33,401 nt of DNA from Actinomycetes bacterium (lineage in GTDB: Bacteria; Actinomycetota; Actinomycetes; Streptosporangiales; Streptosporangiaceae). The translations under genes were made by a program, and so were the position numbers. Shown piece by piece: positions 7,295 to 15,036 of the stretch; the stretch's first letter is position 1; every line of letters starts with the position of its first letter. The notes under the pieces were generated by a model that made no database searches, had not been told where the DNA came from, and was given only the letters and a program-made list of their open reading frames with translations. The stretch covers positions 1-33,401 of the forward strand of contig JAOPYO010000473.1 of the NCBI GenBank assembly GCA_025964575.1, written 5' to 3'.

Positions 7295-7768
7295 ATGGAT
7301 CTCGATCTCACCACTACACGACGGCGGACAGGCGCCCGGCCGACCACCACTGGGGTGGAGATACCGCACGACCAGCTCGATCAGTTCTCCCCACCGGAGA
7401 TTCGGGCCGCGTTGGTCAAGGAGGCGGAGGCGCTGGCGGGCGTGTTCACCGGGCCCAGCCAAGTGTCCGAGCCCTCCTCGCTGGCGCTGCGGCTCCACCG
7501 GCCGCGAGGCCCTTGGGAAGCGTTCCTGCATCCCAGCCGCGACGAGTTCGGACACATACACCGTGCAGGTTTTATGCACCTAACGCTGCCCCAGGCACTC
7601 ATCGAGCCGATGACCAAGGCCGGCTGGGTCGAGCCGCATCCGATCAGCCTGCGTCCCGAATGGCCCGACACGATCGTGATGTTCTACGCGCCCCGGAACG
7701 AAGCCGAACTCGCCGTCGCCATCGCCGCCCTTCGTGCCTCCTGGCAGCAGGCGTCCGACCAACACTAA
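7295..7768 (+). CDS. DUF5519 (luciferase-like domain) protein
   Basis: 157 residues; the ATG at 7295 has AGAAGG about 11 bases upstream. The core from about residue 45 matches DUF5519: PSSLALRLHRPRG, then FGHIHRAGFMHLTLPQ, KAGWVEPHPI and a C-terminal helix AIAALRASWQQA. Conserved histidines (GHIH and EPHP) are present. Despite the Pfam-style name 'luciferase', the family is not linked to light production in actinomycetes and its activity is unknown. It is the first gene of a pair, 14 bases before the quinone oxidoreductase, and faces HxlR. The unusual point is this fixed pairing with an oxidoreductase, suggesting a part in handling reactive electrophiles or quinones. Confidence 0.75.
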   Translation: MDLDLTTTRRRTGARPTTTGVEIPHDQLDQFSPPEIRAALVKEAEALAGVFTGPSQVSEPSSLALRLHRPRGPWEAFLHPSRDEFGHIHRAGFMHLTLPQALIEPMTKAGWVEPHPISLRPEWPDTIVMFYAPRNEAELAVAIAALRASWQQASDQH

Positions 7769-7782
7769 GAAGGAACAACGAC

Positions 7783-8709
7783 ATGCGTGCAGTAGCGTTC
7801 ACCCACTTCGGCGCCGTCCCCGCGCTCACCGAGCTGCCGGTACCCGAACCGAGATCGGGTGAGGTGCTGGTCCGGTTGCGAACCTCGTCAGTCAACGGCT
7901 TTGACCTGGGCATCCTCGACGGAAACTTCAAGGAGGTGTTCGAGTACGAGTTCCCCGTGGTGATCGGCAAGGACTTCGCCGGAGTCGTCACCTCCATCGG
8001 CGACGCAGTGACCAGCCTGGCCGTCGGCGACGAGGTTTTCGGCGTCGTGATGCGGCCCACCCTCGGCCAAGGCGGCTTCGCCGAATACGTCGCGGTGGGA
8101 GAAACGTACGGCATCGCGGCACTCCCCGAAGGCCTCGACCATGCCCAGGCTGGAGCGCTCGGGCTAGCCGGTACCGCCTCGCTGAACGCGGTCGACGCGC
8201 TCGACCCCGTCGCCGGGGAGACCGTCCTGATCTCAGGCGCGACCGGCGGCGTCGGCGCATACGCGATCCAGTTCGCCGCCGCCCGCGGAGCCACCGTCAT
8301 CGCAACCGCTAAGCCTGGCGCCGAGACTGAGTTCGTCACCGGCCTTGGCGCCGCACACGCCGTGGACCACACCGACCTCGAGGCGCAGGTGCGTGCCATA
8401 GCCCCCGACGGCGTGCACACCGCCCTGCACTTCGCCGGTGACGGCGCGGCCGTGGCAGGACTCCTTGCCCGCGGTGGACGGTTCGCCTCCACCGTGCACT
8501 TCACCCCAGACGAGCCTGCAGAACGCGACATCAAGGCCACCACCGTGATGGCCAATCCGGATCAGGCCACCCTCACCCGACTCGCCGCCGATGTCATTAC
8601 CGGGCGGCTACAGGTCCCACTCACCAAGGTCTACCCGCTAGCGGAGGCAACCCAGGCAATCGCTGACTTCACCAGCGGGACCCTCGGCAAGCTCGGCATC
8701 GCGATCTGA
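7783..8709 (+). CDS. NADP-dependent quinone oxidoreductase (zinc-free MDR superfamily)
   Basis: 308 residues; the ATG at 7783 follows AAGAAGGAAC. It has the GroES-like N-terminal domain (SVNGFDLGILDG, VIGKDFAGVV) and a Rossmann fold with SGATGGVGAYAIQ at about 151-163 for NADP(H). The cysteine ligands of zinc alcohol dehydrogenases are absent, which places it with quinone and enone reductases. The expected reaction is NADPH-dependent reduction of quinones or alpha,beta-unsaturated carbonyls in the cytoplasm. It forms an operon with the DUF5519 gene and is probably controlled by the divergent HxlR regulator. The length is normal for the family and no defects are seen. Confidence 0.92.
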   Translation: MRAVAFTHFGAVPALTELPVPEPRSGEVLVRLRTSSVNGFDLGILDGNFKEVFEYEFPVVIGKDFAGVVTSIGDAVTSLAVGDEVFGVVMRPTLGQGGFAEYVAVGETYGIAALPEGLDHAQAGALGLAGTASLNAVDALDPVAGETVLISGATGGVGAYAIQFAAARGATVIATAKPGAETEFVTGLGAAHAVDHTDLEAQVRAIAPDGVHTALHFAGDGAAVAGLLARGGRFASTVHFTPDEPAERDIKATTVMANPDQATLTRLAADVITGRLQVPLTKVYPLAEATQAIADFTSGTLGKLGIAI

Positions 8710-8730
8710 AATGACCAGCCCCGACGGGGT

Positions 8731-9135
8731 TCACAAGGTCATATGAGGACGCAGGCCGCATCCCGGTCGCTGTGCACCACGGCGACCGGGATGCTTCAAC
8801 GTCAGCTCCGTCCGGCCGATACGGATCTCCAGCATCTCCAGCGGGCACGCGCCCGGCCCGAGCACCAGCGCGGCGGCGTGAAGGACGCCTGAGGTGACGG
8901 ACTGGGTCGCCGCGAAGTCGGCGTGGACACGGCGTGCCTGGGCGGTGAGGGCCTTCAAGCCTTGAGACCGTCCGCCTTGTGTGTGGACGACCGCGTCCTC
9001 GGTGAAGATGCTCGCGGCGTCGTCGAAGCGCTGCTCGTCCAGCCACAGGCCCTGACGGGAGAGCAGGTCAGCGAGGTCGGCACGGTCCGCCAGCTCCCGG
9101 AGCCGGGCGAGGCCTGCGGTTGCAGTCGAGGTCAT
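8731..9135 (-). CDS. SnoaL/NTF2-like protein with an atypical C-terminus
   Basis: The start is taken at the ATG at 9135, preceded by AGGTG; an in-frame GTG lies three codons upstream. Residues 1-90 match SnoaL-like domains: helical start (LRELADRADLADLLSRQGLW), DEQRFDDAASIFTEDAVVHT, then QARRVHADFAATQSVTSGVL. In intact relatives several beta strands with a hydrophobic core follow. Here the tail is LGPGACPLEMLEIRIGRTEL and then a basic, proline- and glycine-rich end unlike the family, so the gene may be deleted or frameshifted after about residue 95. It is divergent from the MarR gene, its probable regulator. If functional it would be a small ligand-binding or isomerase-like fold. Confidence 0.65.
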   Translation of the reverse strand: MTSTATAGLARLRELADRADLADLLSRQGLWLDEQRFDDAASIFTEDAVVHTQGGRSQGLKALTAQARRVHADFAATQSVTSGVLHAAALVLGPGACPLEMLEIRIGRTELTLKHPGRRGAQRPGCGLRPHMTL

Positions 9136-9163
9136 GACGGTCACCTACATCATCCGTTCGCCT

Positions 9164-9228
9164 ATAGAATATTTACAACCCTAACGTTTGAACCACTAAC
9201 GAATATATATCCGTAAGTGCAACTAACG
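9164..9228. promoter_or_regulatory. Divergent promoter with three CTAACG direct repeats
   Basis: This AT-rich stretch separates the SnoaL-like and MarR genes. CTAACG occurs at 9181-9186, 9196-9201 and 9223-9228, with TATAGAAT (9163-9170) and TATATAT (9204-9210) suiting -10 elements. The first two copies are 15 bases apart. Repeats in this position suggest MarR binding, but I see no strong inverted symmetry, which MarR dimers usually prefer. Confidence 0.4.
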
Positions 9229-9248
9229 CAAGGGGTAGGATCATCAGC

Positions 9249-9740
9249 ATGAGCAGCAGGGCCGACACCGGCACCGCCGACACGATCGACAGCAGGGACG
9301 ACGGGGCGACACCCGCCCGGCTGCGGAGCCTGCCGAGCCGGTTGCTGTCGCATACCGCGATGCACGCCGAGCGGCTGGTGAACGAGGGGCTGGCCGGCGC
9401 GGACGCCCGCAAATGGCACTACGCCGTGCTGGTGGCGCTGCAGGAATCCGGCCCGGCGAGCCAGGCCACGCTGAGCCGCCGCGCCGGCATCTACCGCAGC
9501 GACCTGGTCGCCGTCATCAACGAACTCGCCGACCGCGGCCACGTCGAACGCGCACCCGACCCCGCCGACCGCCGCCGCAACGTCATCACCATCACCCAGC
9601 AGGGCCGCCGCCACCTCCACCGACTCGACAAACTACTCGCCACCATCCAAGACGACCTGCTCGCACCACTGACCCAACCCGAACGCGACCAGCTCACCCG
9701 GCTCCTGACGCGCCTCCTGGACCACCACGCACCCGGGTGA
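9249..9740 (+). CDS. MarR family transcriptional regulator
   Basis: 163 residues; the ATG at 9249 follows GGGGTAGGA. A disordered N-terminus of about 22 residues is followed by the MarR fold: KWHYAVLVALQESGPASQAT, LSRRAGIYRSDLVAVINELA and the wing GHVERAPDPADRRRNVITIT with the conserved D-P-x-DRR signature. C-terminal helices form the dimer. It is divergent from the SnoaL-like gene across an AT-rich region containing three CTAACG repeats. Members usually repress themselves and a neighbouring detoxification or efflux gene and respond to phenolic ligands or oxidants. There is no cysteine in the protein, so thiol oxidation is not its trigger. Confidence 0.92.
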   Translation: MSSRADTGTADTIDSRDDGATPARLRSLPSRLLSHTAMHAERLVNEGLAGADARKWHYAVLVALQESGPASQATLSRRAGIYRSDLVAVINELADRGHVERAPDPADRRRNVITITQQGRRHLHRLDKLLATIQDDLLAPLTQPERDQLTRLLTRLLDHHAPG

Positions 9741-9764
9741 GACCAGCGTCTTGATCGTTCGAAC

Positions 9765-9779
9765 CGCCTTCGGAAGGCG
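9765..9779. terminator. Short hairpin after the MarR gene
   Basis: CGCCTT (9765-9770), loop CGG, AAGGCG (9774-9779), 24 bases past the MarR stop. It is G+C-rich with a tight loop but has no U-tract. Confidence 0.4.
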
Positions 9780-9831
9780 CCGCCTTGCCTGCTCGGTCCG
9801 TGCTGCACAATGACCTCGCGGCTGCTCGTTG

Positions 9832-9860
9832 ATGATCATGTTCTCGGCAAACAAGATCAT
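9832..9860. terminator. 11-bp inverted repeat between convergent genes
   Basis: ATGATCATGTT (9832-9842) and AACAAGATCAT (9850-9860) pair with one mismatch around a 7-base loop. It lies between the convergent MarR and short-chain dehydrogenase genes, where a bidirectional terminator is expected. The AT content makes the stem weak, so an operator is possible too. Confidence 0.4.
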
Positions 9861-9928
9861 TACTGAGCGGCCGCTCCTTTGCGCGATCGCGATCAACGCA
9901 CCACATGCGCCAAGGAGCTCTACCGGTG

Positions 9929-10843
9929 TCAGCGGTAGCCCGTCGCATCAGCGGGCTTGCCGGCGTCCTGGACCTCCACGATGTACCGCCAGGCGTCGGG
10001 ACGGCTACCGTCCACATCGGTGAAACCGTAGATCTGGGCGAGCTGCCCGCTGGACAACGATTGACCATTCCAGCGTCCTACCTCTGGGTCGGCGGCAAGA
10101 GCCGCGACCGCTCGTCCCACATAGGCCGGGGATTCAGAGATGACGAAGTGCGGTTCCTTGGCCAGCGCGTCGCGCCAGTTCGCCTCCGCGACGCCGAACA
10201 GTTCCAGCATGATCTCCGAACGCATCCAGCCCGGGGTCAGAGACACAGCGGTGACTCCATGAGAGGTGAGTTCCTTGGCTTGAGCGAACGCCAGGCGATT
10301 CACCGAGGTCTTGGCCAGATCGTAGAAGAAGGAGACGCGGTAGTTGGTGGCGTTGTACTGCGCGGTGCCGTCGGTCATCTCCACGACCAAACCACCCGGC
10401 TCCCGGATCATCAGGGGAAGGGCGTAGTGGCTGGTGATGATATGGGTGTCGACGGCCAACCGCAGGATGCGCAGGCCCGTGTCCAGCGAGTGCTCCCACA
10501 GCTTCTGGTCCCAGCTGAACATCAGCTCGCCGCCCCAGATGTTGTTGACCAGGACGTCGATCCTTCCCTGTTCACGGTCGATGCGCTGCACCAGCGCATG
10601 CACCTGCTCCTGCTCCAGGTGGTCCACCTGCACCGCGATCCCCTGACCGCCGGCGGCGGTGACCAGTTCGGCGGTCTCCTCGATCGTCTCCGCCCGATCC
10701 ATCTCCGAGCGCTGTTCCCGTGTGCTGCGCCCCGTCACATAGACCGTGGCCCCCGCCGCACCCAACTCCGTGGCGATGGCACGGCCCGCACCACGCGTCG
10801 CCCCCGCCACCAACGCGATCTTCCCTGTCAGCGTGTCACTCAT
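9929..10843 (-). CDS. Short-chain dehydrogenase/reductase
   Basis: 304 residues from the ATG at 10843; the frame stays open 50 codons upstream but that part lacks family similarity. Motifs: cofactor loop GATRGAGRA (about 13-21), followed by VYVTGRS, whose Arg suggests NADP; VLVNNIWGG as the NNAG-like motif; and the catalytic YDLAK (YxxxK). It is longer than the classical 250 residues, with an insert that resembles large SDR proteins of the DHRS1 type. The substrate is unknown. There is no operon partner; the gene to the right is divergent and unrelated. A palindrome lies downstream between it and the convergent MarR gene. Confidence 0.9.
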   Translation of the reverse strand: MSDTLTGKIALVAGATRGAGRAIATELGAAGATVYVTGRSTREQRSEMDRAETIEETAELVTAAGGQGIAVQVDHLEQEQVHALVQRIDREQGRIDVLVNNIWGGELMFSWDQKLWEHSLDTGLRILRLAVDTHIITSHYALPLMIREPGGLVVEMTDGTAQYNATNYRVSFFYDLAKTSVNRLAFAQAKELTSHGVTAVSLTPGWMRSEIMLELFGVAEANWRDALAKEPHFVISESPAYVGRAVAALAADPEVGRWNGQSLSSGQLAQIYGFTDVDGSRPDAWRYIVEVQDAGKPADATGYR

Positions 10844-11046
10844 AGATCCGATGCTTGCAGGCGTATCCGACAGAACTGTTCGCTCTCGGTCCGAAGCAGG
10901 GCCAAGAACCGGCGACCCCCGGTCTTGCCACTGATGACGGCCACGGAAACGACCGGTCTGCCAGCGGCAGGTTCCTCTCCCAGCCCGAGACAAGTGAAGT
11001 CGTCAGGTCGTCACCGCCGTGTGATCATGAAGCTGTGGAGGTGGCG

Positions 11047-11517
11047 GTGCAGTGGGTGCGGGCCTACTGGACGCGACGGTCGCGCGGAGCGCCCGGCGCC
11101 GTCCGTCGCAATGCGCTGCCCGAAGCGTTCCCGCTCCCCGACGCCGCGCCTCCCTTCGTGCACGAAGTCCGCATGTCCGAGAGCGACGACTTCGCCCCGC
11201 ACTCCACGCTGACCAGTGGCCGCCCGTCGGCCGCGGACGTAGAACTGGCCGAAGCCGATGGGATCCTGCACGTTCTGCTCGTCGCGCAGCACGCACCCGA
11301 ATGGGCTCGCAACGGACTCGATCTGCCCTGGCGTCCGGCAGCCGTGCCTCTTCGTCCTCGACAGACCATGCGCTGGCAGATCAACTACCGATTTACAGCC
11401 GAACGGGGCTGGTACTACCGGCTCGACACCCTCAACGTCACCTACGGCACCTGCTCAGGCGAGGTGTTCCTGCATCCCCCAACCCACCGAATCAACGAAC
11501 GCACCCGACTCCCCTGA
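11047..11517 (+). CDS. Hypothetical protein, function unknown
   Basis: The GTG at 11047 is chosen because GGAGG lies five bases before it, giving 156 residues; the frame is open for almost 200 bases upstream but that part overlaps the leader of the divergent dehydrogenase. The protein is rich in Arg, Pro and Trp. Recognisable stretches are a helix after the start (VQWVRAYWTRR) and a C-terminal beta-like block RWQINYRFTAERGWYYRLDT followed by NVTYG. No signal peptide or membrane segment is seen. I do not recognise the family. It has no close partner gene on its strand. Confidence 0.6.
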   Translation: MQWVRAYWTRRSRGAPGAVRRNALPEAFPLPDAAPPFVHEVRMSESDDFAPHSTLTSGRPSAADVELAEADGILHVLLVAQHAPEWARNGLDLPWRPAAVPLRPRQTMRWQINYRFTAERGWYYRLDTLNVTYGTCSGEVFLHPPTHRINERTRLP

Positions 11518-11691
11518 ACGCCCAGCGATCGCTGCTCAACGCCGGATCAGACCCGGTGCGGTCTGCAGGTCGTTGCCTCGGGAGCCATGGCAGCACCGTA
11601 AGCCAGCAGGGCATCCCTTGAAGACGATGGGCGACAGAACGATGCCACCGCCGTAGCCCACGTTCCCCGATGCCCTTGTGGTGAGCAATCC

Positions 11692-13266
11692 TTAATCTGA
11701 AGACTGCTGATGACCCTGGTGCGGCTCGGACAGCGAATCGCTAGTGTCCCGCGAGTTGATCTCTGTTCGCGGCTTCTGGCTAAACCTTTCGAGGCGCAAA
11801 CCGTGCCAGGCGATCGCAGCCAGGCGAAGCCAGCTTGGCGTGTAGAGGGCGTCGATGAACCGGTTGAATCGGCGCAGCTTCTCTTCGGTGTAGGGATACC
11901 AATTTGCTTCGATCTTGGACGTGGCCTGGTCGATGAGGATCGCCTTGCTGACGGTAAAGCCGAGCAACCCTTCAGGGCCCCGAAGCTTTCCGAACCCGCT
12001 TTTCTTGACGCCGCCGAACGGAAGGCCAGGATTGCCTTCGCTCATGTTGACGTTGTTGATCGAGACGCCGCCGACTTCTAGCGCTTTGGCGACGCGCAAA
12101 GCGCGGGTCGCGTCCGCGGTGAAGACGCTCCCGCACAGTCCGTAACCGGTGGCGTTCGACAAGCGGACCGCCTCCGCCTCGTCCGCGAACCGCATCACCG
12201 GCAGGACCGGACCAAAGGTCTCGTCGCGCCAGACCATCATGTCCGGGGTGACCTGATCCAGGATCACCGGCTGCACGACCAGGGACTCCCGGTCCGGCAC
12301 GCGTCCCAAGCGCAGGCGAGCCCCGCGCTGGAGCGCGTCCTCGATATGCGCGATGACCTTGTCGCGCTGAAACCCCGCCGTCATGCGACCGATATCGGCG
12401 TCGCCCCGATCACCGGGACGCACGACGATCTTTCCGGCTTCCAGGACCAGTTCGTCCATGAAGCGCTCGTAGATGGGCTCCTGAACCAGGAGGCGCTCGA
12501 CAGCGCTGCACGACTGTCCCGCGTTCGTGAAGGCGCCCCACAAGGCCCCGGCGACCGGACGAGCGATGGGGGCGTCTTCGAAGACGATCATGGGGTCCTT
12601 CCCGCCGAGTTCCAACTCGACAGGGATCAACTCCGCGCCGGCTTGCGCCATGATCTTGGCGCCTGTCGCCCCGCTGCCGGTGAAGAAGACCTTGGCCGGG
12701 CCGGCGTCGATCAAAGCCCGGCCCGTCGTGCCGTCGCCGTACACGATATGGACCAAGCTCTGGAGCACCTCGGAACAGGCCAAGATCTCTTCGACGAGGC
12801 CCTGGCATGGGGCATGCTCCGAGGGTTTGTAGACCACAGCGTTGCCGGTCACGACAGCCGCGGCGATCGCGGTGATCGCGTTGTGGAACGGGTAGTTCCA
12901 CGGACAGATGACCAGCACCACACCCAACGGCTCATGCAAGAGCAGGGATTTCTTTCCCAGCAGGGTGATGGGCGTCTTCACCTTTTGCGGCGCGAGCAGC
13001 CCTGGCGCGTTCCGCTCGAGCCAGTTGATCCAGTCGACTGTGCCCAGGACCTCAGCGATCAGAGCGTCCGTCCGGCATTTGCCCACCTCCGCCATGACAC
13101 GCTCGATAATGGCGCCTCGGCGCTCCAGGATGACCGCCTTCATCGTGGAGAGTTCGGCGAGTCGCGCCTCCACGCTGAGATGGCGATAGGTGTCGAAGCC
13201 CTCGCGTGCGAGAGCGAACGCCTGCTTCGCGTCCTGTTCCGGCGTCAAAGCCTGCACGTTGGTCAT
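11692..13266 (-). CDS. Aldehyde dehydrogenase (ALDH superfamily) with C-terminal hydrophobic extension
   Basis: 524 residues from the ATG at 13266, which has AAAGGA before it. Catalytic features are intact: Asn124 in CPWNYPFHN, the NAD-loop FTGSGATG (195-202), general base Glu219 in VELELGGKDP and nucleophile Cys253 in GQSCSAVERL. After the catalytic domain comes PYTEEKLRRFNRFIDALYTP and SWLRLAAIAWHGLRL, an amphipathic to hydrophobic segment like the tail of fatty or coniferyl-type ALDHs, so membrane contact is possible. The last 25 residues are polar. It oxidises an aldehyde to the acid with NAD(P); the substrate is unknown. G+C is visibly lower than in neighbours (two 60-base samples gave 52 and 57 percent), which suggests recent transfer. 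It stands alone. Confidence 0.93.
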   Translation of the reverse strand: MTNVQALTPEQDAKQAFALAREGFDTYRHLSVEARLAELSTMKAVILERRGAIIERVMAEVGKCRTDALIAEVLGTVDWINWLERNAPGLLAPQKVKTPITLLGKKSLLLHEPLGVVLVICPWNYPFHNAITAIAAAVVTGNAVVYKPSEHAPCQGLVEEILACSEVLQSLVHIVYGDGTTGRALIDAGPAKVFFTGSGATGAKIMAQAGAELIPVELELGGKDPMIVFEDAPIARPVAGALWGAFTNAGQSCSAVERLLVQEPIYERFMDELVLEAGKIVVRPGDRGDADIGRMTAGFQRDKVIAHIEDALQRGARLRLGRVPDRESLVVQPVILDQVTPDMMVWRDETFGPVLPVMRFADEAEAVRLSNATGYGLCGSVFTADATRALRVAKALEVGGVSINNVNMSEGNPGLPFGGVKKSGFGKLRGPEGLLGFTVSKAILIDQATSKIEANWYPYTEEKLRRFNRFIDALYTPSWLRLAAIAWHGLRLERFSQKPRTEINSRDTSDSLSEPHQGHQQSSD

Positions 13267-13508
13267 GGCGGATTCATCCTTTCTGGCGGTGCGGGCGCAA
13301 TGACGCGAAACGATCAAAGGTAGCACTGGCCGTCATGGCCATGACCGACCGTTCCTGGATCGTCTTCCCCGACGGGGAGGAGGTCAAGTCGGTACGGCCT
13401 GGCCAGCGGCTCGGCATCCGCCCTATGACGATCGACTTCGGGCCCGTCCGTGCCCGGGTGACCCTGGGATGATCAATCCGTACGGTGTCCGAACCCGGTG
13501 GTGGGTTG

Positions 13509-14042
13509 TCAGGACGAGGGTCTGCGGATGGCCGTGGTGGATTGATCGTTCGTCAATGAAGTCCGCATCCGCTGGATCGTCCGCAGTACCTCGGGCCGGT
13601 GCTTGGCTGACTTCAGCCACGCGGGCAGGCGCTCCACCATGCTCATTGGGGCTCCGGGCCCAGTGCCGCGTTCTCGTAGCCAGGCGGCGACATAGGCCTC
13701 CAGCAGATCAAGATGCTGGCGGTTGTAGGCCCACAGGACATGCGCGCAGCAGTCGGCCCGCAGCCAGAGCGGCAGCCGGAAGTACGGATCGATCGGAGCG
13801 CCGAAGACCGAGGAGGAGGGGAATTCGTCCCTGAACAGTCCACATGTCGTGCAGCGCAGTCGCCGACGGGTTCCCACAGTCCCCCCGTGGAGCCGTCGCT
13901 GTTCGGCACGTCCCAGGTTGGCGAGCACCATCGCGAGGCCACCGCAGGAGGGACACTGCACCAGGACTTCGTCAGCGAAGCGGTATACGCGAACCCAAGG
14001 ATCCCGAAACCGTCCACCGGATTGTTCGCGAATGGGTCTCAC
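13509..14042 (-). CDS. Zinc-ribbon protein of unknown function
   Basis: 177 residues. Two CxxC pairs, VQCPSCGG at about 28-35 and RCTTCGLF at about 63-70, form a zinc ribbon. Downstream sections are DPYFRLPLWLRADCCAHVLW, AYNRQHLDLLEAYVAAWLRE and MVERLPAWLKSAKHRPEVLR, a pattern I recognise from uncharacterised actinobacterial proteins. Residues GLPLW..CC.H.LWAYN.eHL appear to be the conserved core. The GTG start at 14042 has AGGAG only one base before it, so translation may begin at an in-frame ATT three codons later, or the distance is simply poor. It is divergent from the PP2C-like gene. Possible roles include nucleic acid or protein binding; nothing firmer can be said. Confidence 0.75.
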   Translation of the reverse strand: MRPIREQSGGRFRDPWVRVYRFADEVLVQCPSCGGLAMVLANLGRAEQRRLHGGTVGTRRRLRCTTCGLFRDEFPSSSVFGAPIDPYFRLPLWLRADCCAHVLWAYNRQHLDLLEAYVAAWLRERGTGPGAPMSMVERLPAWLKSAKHRPEVLRTIQRMRTSLTNDQSTTAIRRPSS

Positions 14043-14256
14043 TCCTATATGGTGCCCGATCTGGTTGTCGGTCAGCCCGCAATCGAACGTTTGAAGGCGC
14101 GCGTTCGCGCGCGGCCAGTAGCTGCGGCCGCCGCCCCCTCGGCCCTCAGGCCCTCAGGTGATTCTCGTGTGTGAAGTATTTCCCGATCCAGGTTGACAGC
14201 GCGCGCGTCGAAAGGAAAAAGGGCCTTGTTGGGGTCCTGGGCGAGGAGGTCTCGTG

Positions 14257-14946
14257 ATGGTCGTCTGCTCCACGGTCGGCTCCGGTAAAGGTGTCCGGGA
14301 CAACGCGGGAGACGCCGGGTATGCCGGTGCCCGGCTGCTGGTGGTCGCCGGTGGTGAAGGGGCCGGTGGTGGCGCGGTGGCGGACGCCATGATCGAGACG
14401 TTCCGCACCTGCGGCATCGGTGTGGCCAGCGGCGAGGACGTCGGTACGGGGTTGGACGCGGCCATCACGGCGGTACGGGCCCGCCTGCAGCACTTGAAAG
14501 AAGGCTCGCCCGTTCTTTCCGACACCTACGCGTCGTTCGCGGCGATGGCGTGGTCGGGCCGTGACATCGCGGTCGCCAACCTGGGCGACGCGGCGGCCTT
14601 CCTGCTCCGCGACGGCGAGCTGTTCCAGATCACCGAGGACAATCTGTTCCATGGCTGCGTGATCAATCCATGGTGGCACCCGACGTCGCTTCGCACGCTC
14701 GACGACAAGCGCGAGGTGGACATCGAGGTGCTGCGGCGTACGGCACAGATGTGCGACTGTTACCTCCTGTGTACCGGTGGGCTCCTGACCGCGGTGCCGG
14801 CAGAGACCATGTGGGAGGTGCTCACCAGCGTGCAGGACCGGGCATGGGCGGTGCAGCGTCTGCTTGACCTGGCCAAACAGCGCGGCGGCCCCTCAAGCAT
14901 CACCTGTATGATCGCCGACGTCATCCCCGGACCGCAAAGACCGTGA
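14257..14946 (+). CDS. PP2C-like protein lacking the metal-binding aspartates (pseudophosphatase)
   Basis: 229 residues; the ATG at 14257 has GAGGAGG seven bases before it. The whole PP2C (Ser/Thr phosphatase, Stp/PstP-type) fold can be followed: N-terminal NAGDAGYAGARLLVVAGGEG, a central AMAWSGRDIAVANLGDAAAF and LLRDGELFQITEDN, then CYLLCTGGLL and QRGGPSSITCMIADV. Compared with family motifs (VADGMGG, GDSRAY, LLCSDGL, GGPDNIT), the metal ligands are replaced: Asp to Gly32, Asp to Gly174, Asp-Asn to Ser213-Ser214, and GDSR is GDAA. The fold seems kept and the active site removed, which indicates a non-catalytic binding or scaffold role. The next gene (15037), 90 bases on, is a likely partner. 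A simple decaying gene is less likely as the frame is intact. Confidence 0.8.
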   Translation: MVVCSTVGSGKGVRDNAGDAGYAGARLLVVAGGEGAGGGAVADAMIETFRTCGIGVASGEDVGTGLDAAITAVRARLQHLKEGSPVLSDTYASFAAMAWSGRDIAVANLGDAAAFLLRDGELFQITEDNLFHGCVINPWWHPTSLRTLDDKREVDIEVLRRTAQMCDCYLLCTGGLLTAVPAETMWEVLTSVQDRAWAVQRLLDLAKQRGGPSSITCMIADVIPGPQRP

Positions 14947-15036
14947 CCGCGAGCCAGGCCTATCTCGCGACGCGGATATGCCGGAACCTTCGGGCGGCCA
15001 GGGAGGATCGAAGACCCCGGGAGAGGACGCAAGGGC

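Noticed and set aside
10855-11046. N-terminal extension of the gene at 11047
   Set aside because: No coding character; it overlaps the promoter of the divergent dehydrogenase, and GGAGG marks a later start.
12346-13323. 325-codon plus-strand open frame opposite the aldehyde dehydrogenase
   Set aside because: Asp/His/Arg-rich antisense shadow; the minus-strand gene has all catalytic residues.
13335-13472. Possible 45-residue protein (MAMTDRSWIVFPDGEEVKS...)
   Set aside because: Short, no ribosome site before the ATG and no family; it lies in a divergent region and may be chance.
14095-14160. GC-rich palindromic run (GCGCGCGTTCGCGCGCG) and CCCTCAGG tandem
   Set aside because: Short and low-complexity; it could be a hairpin between divergent genes, but nothing more specific is supported.
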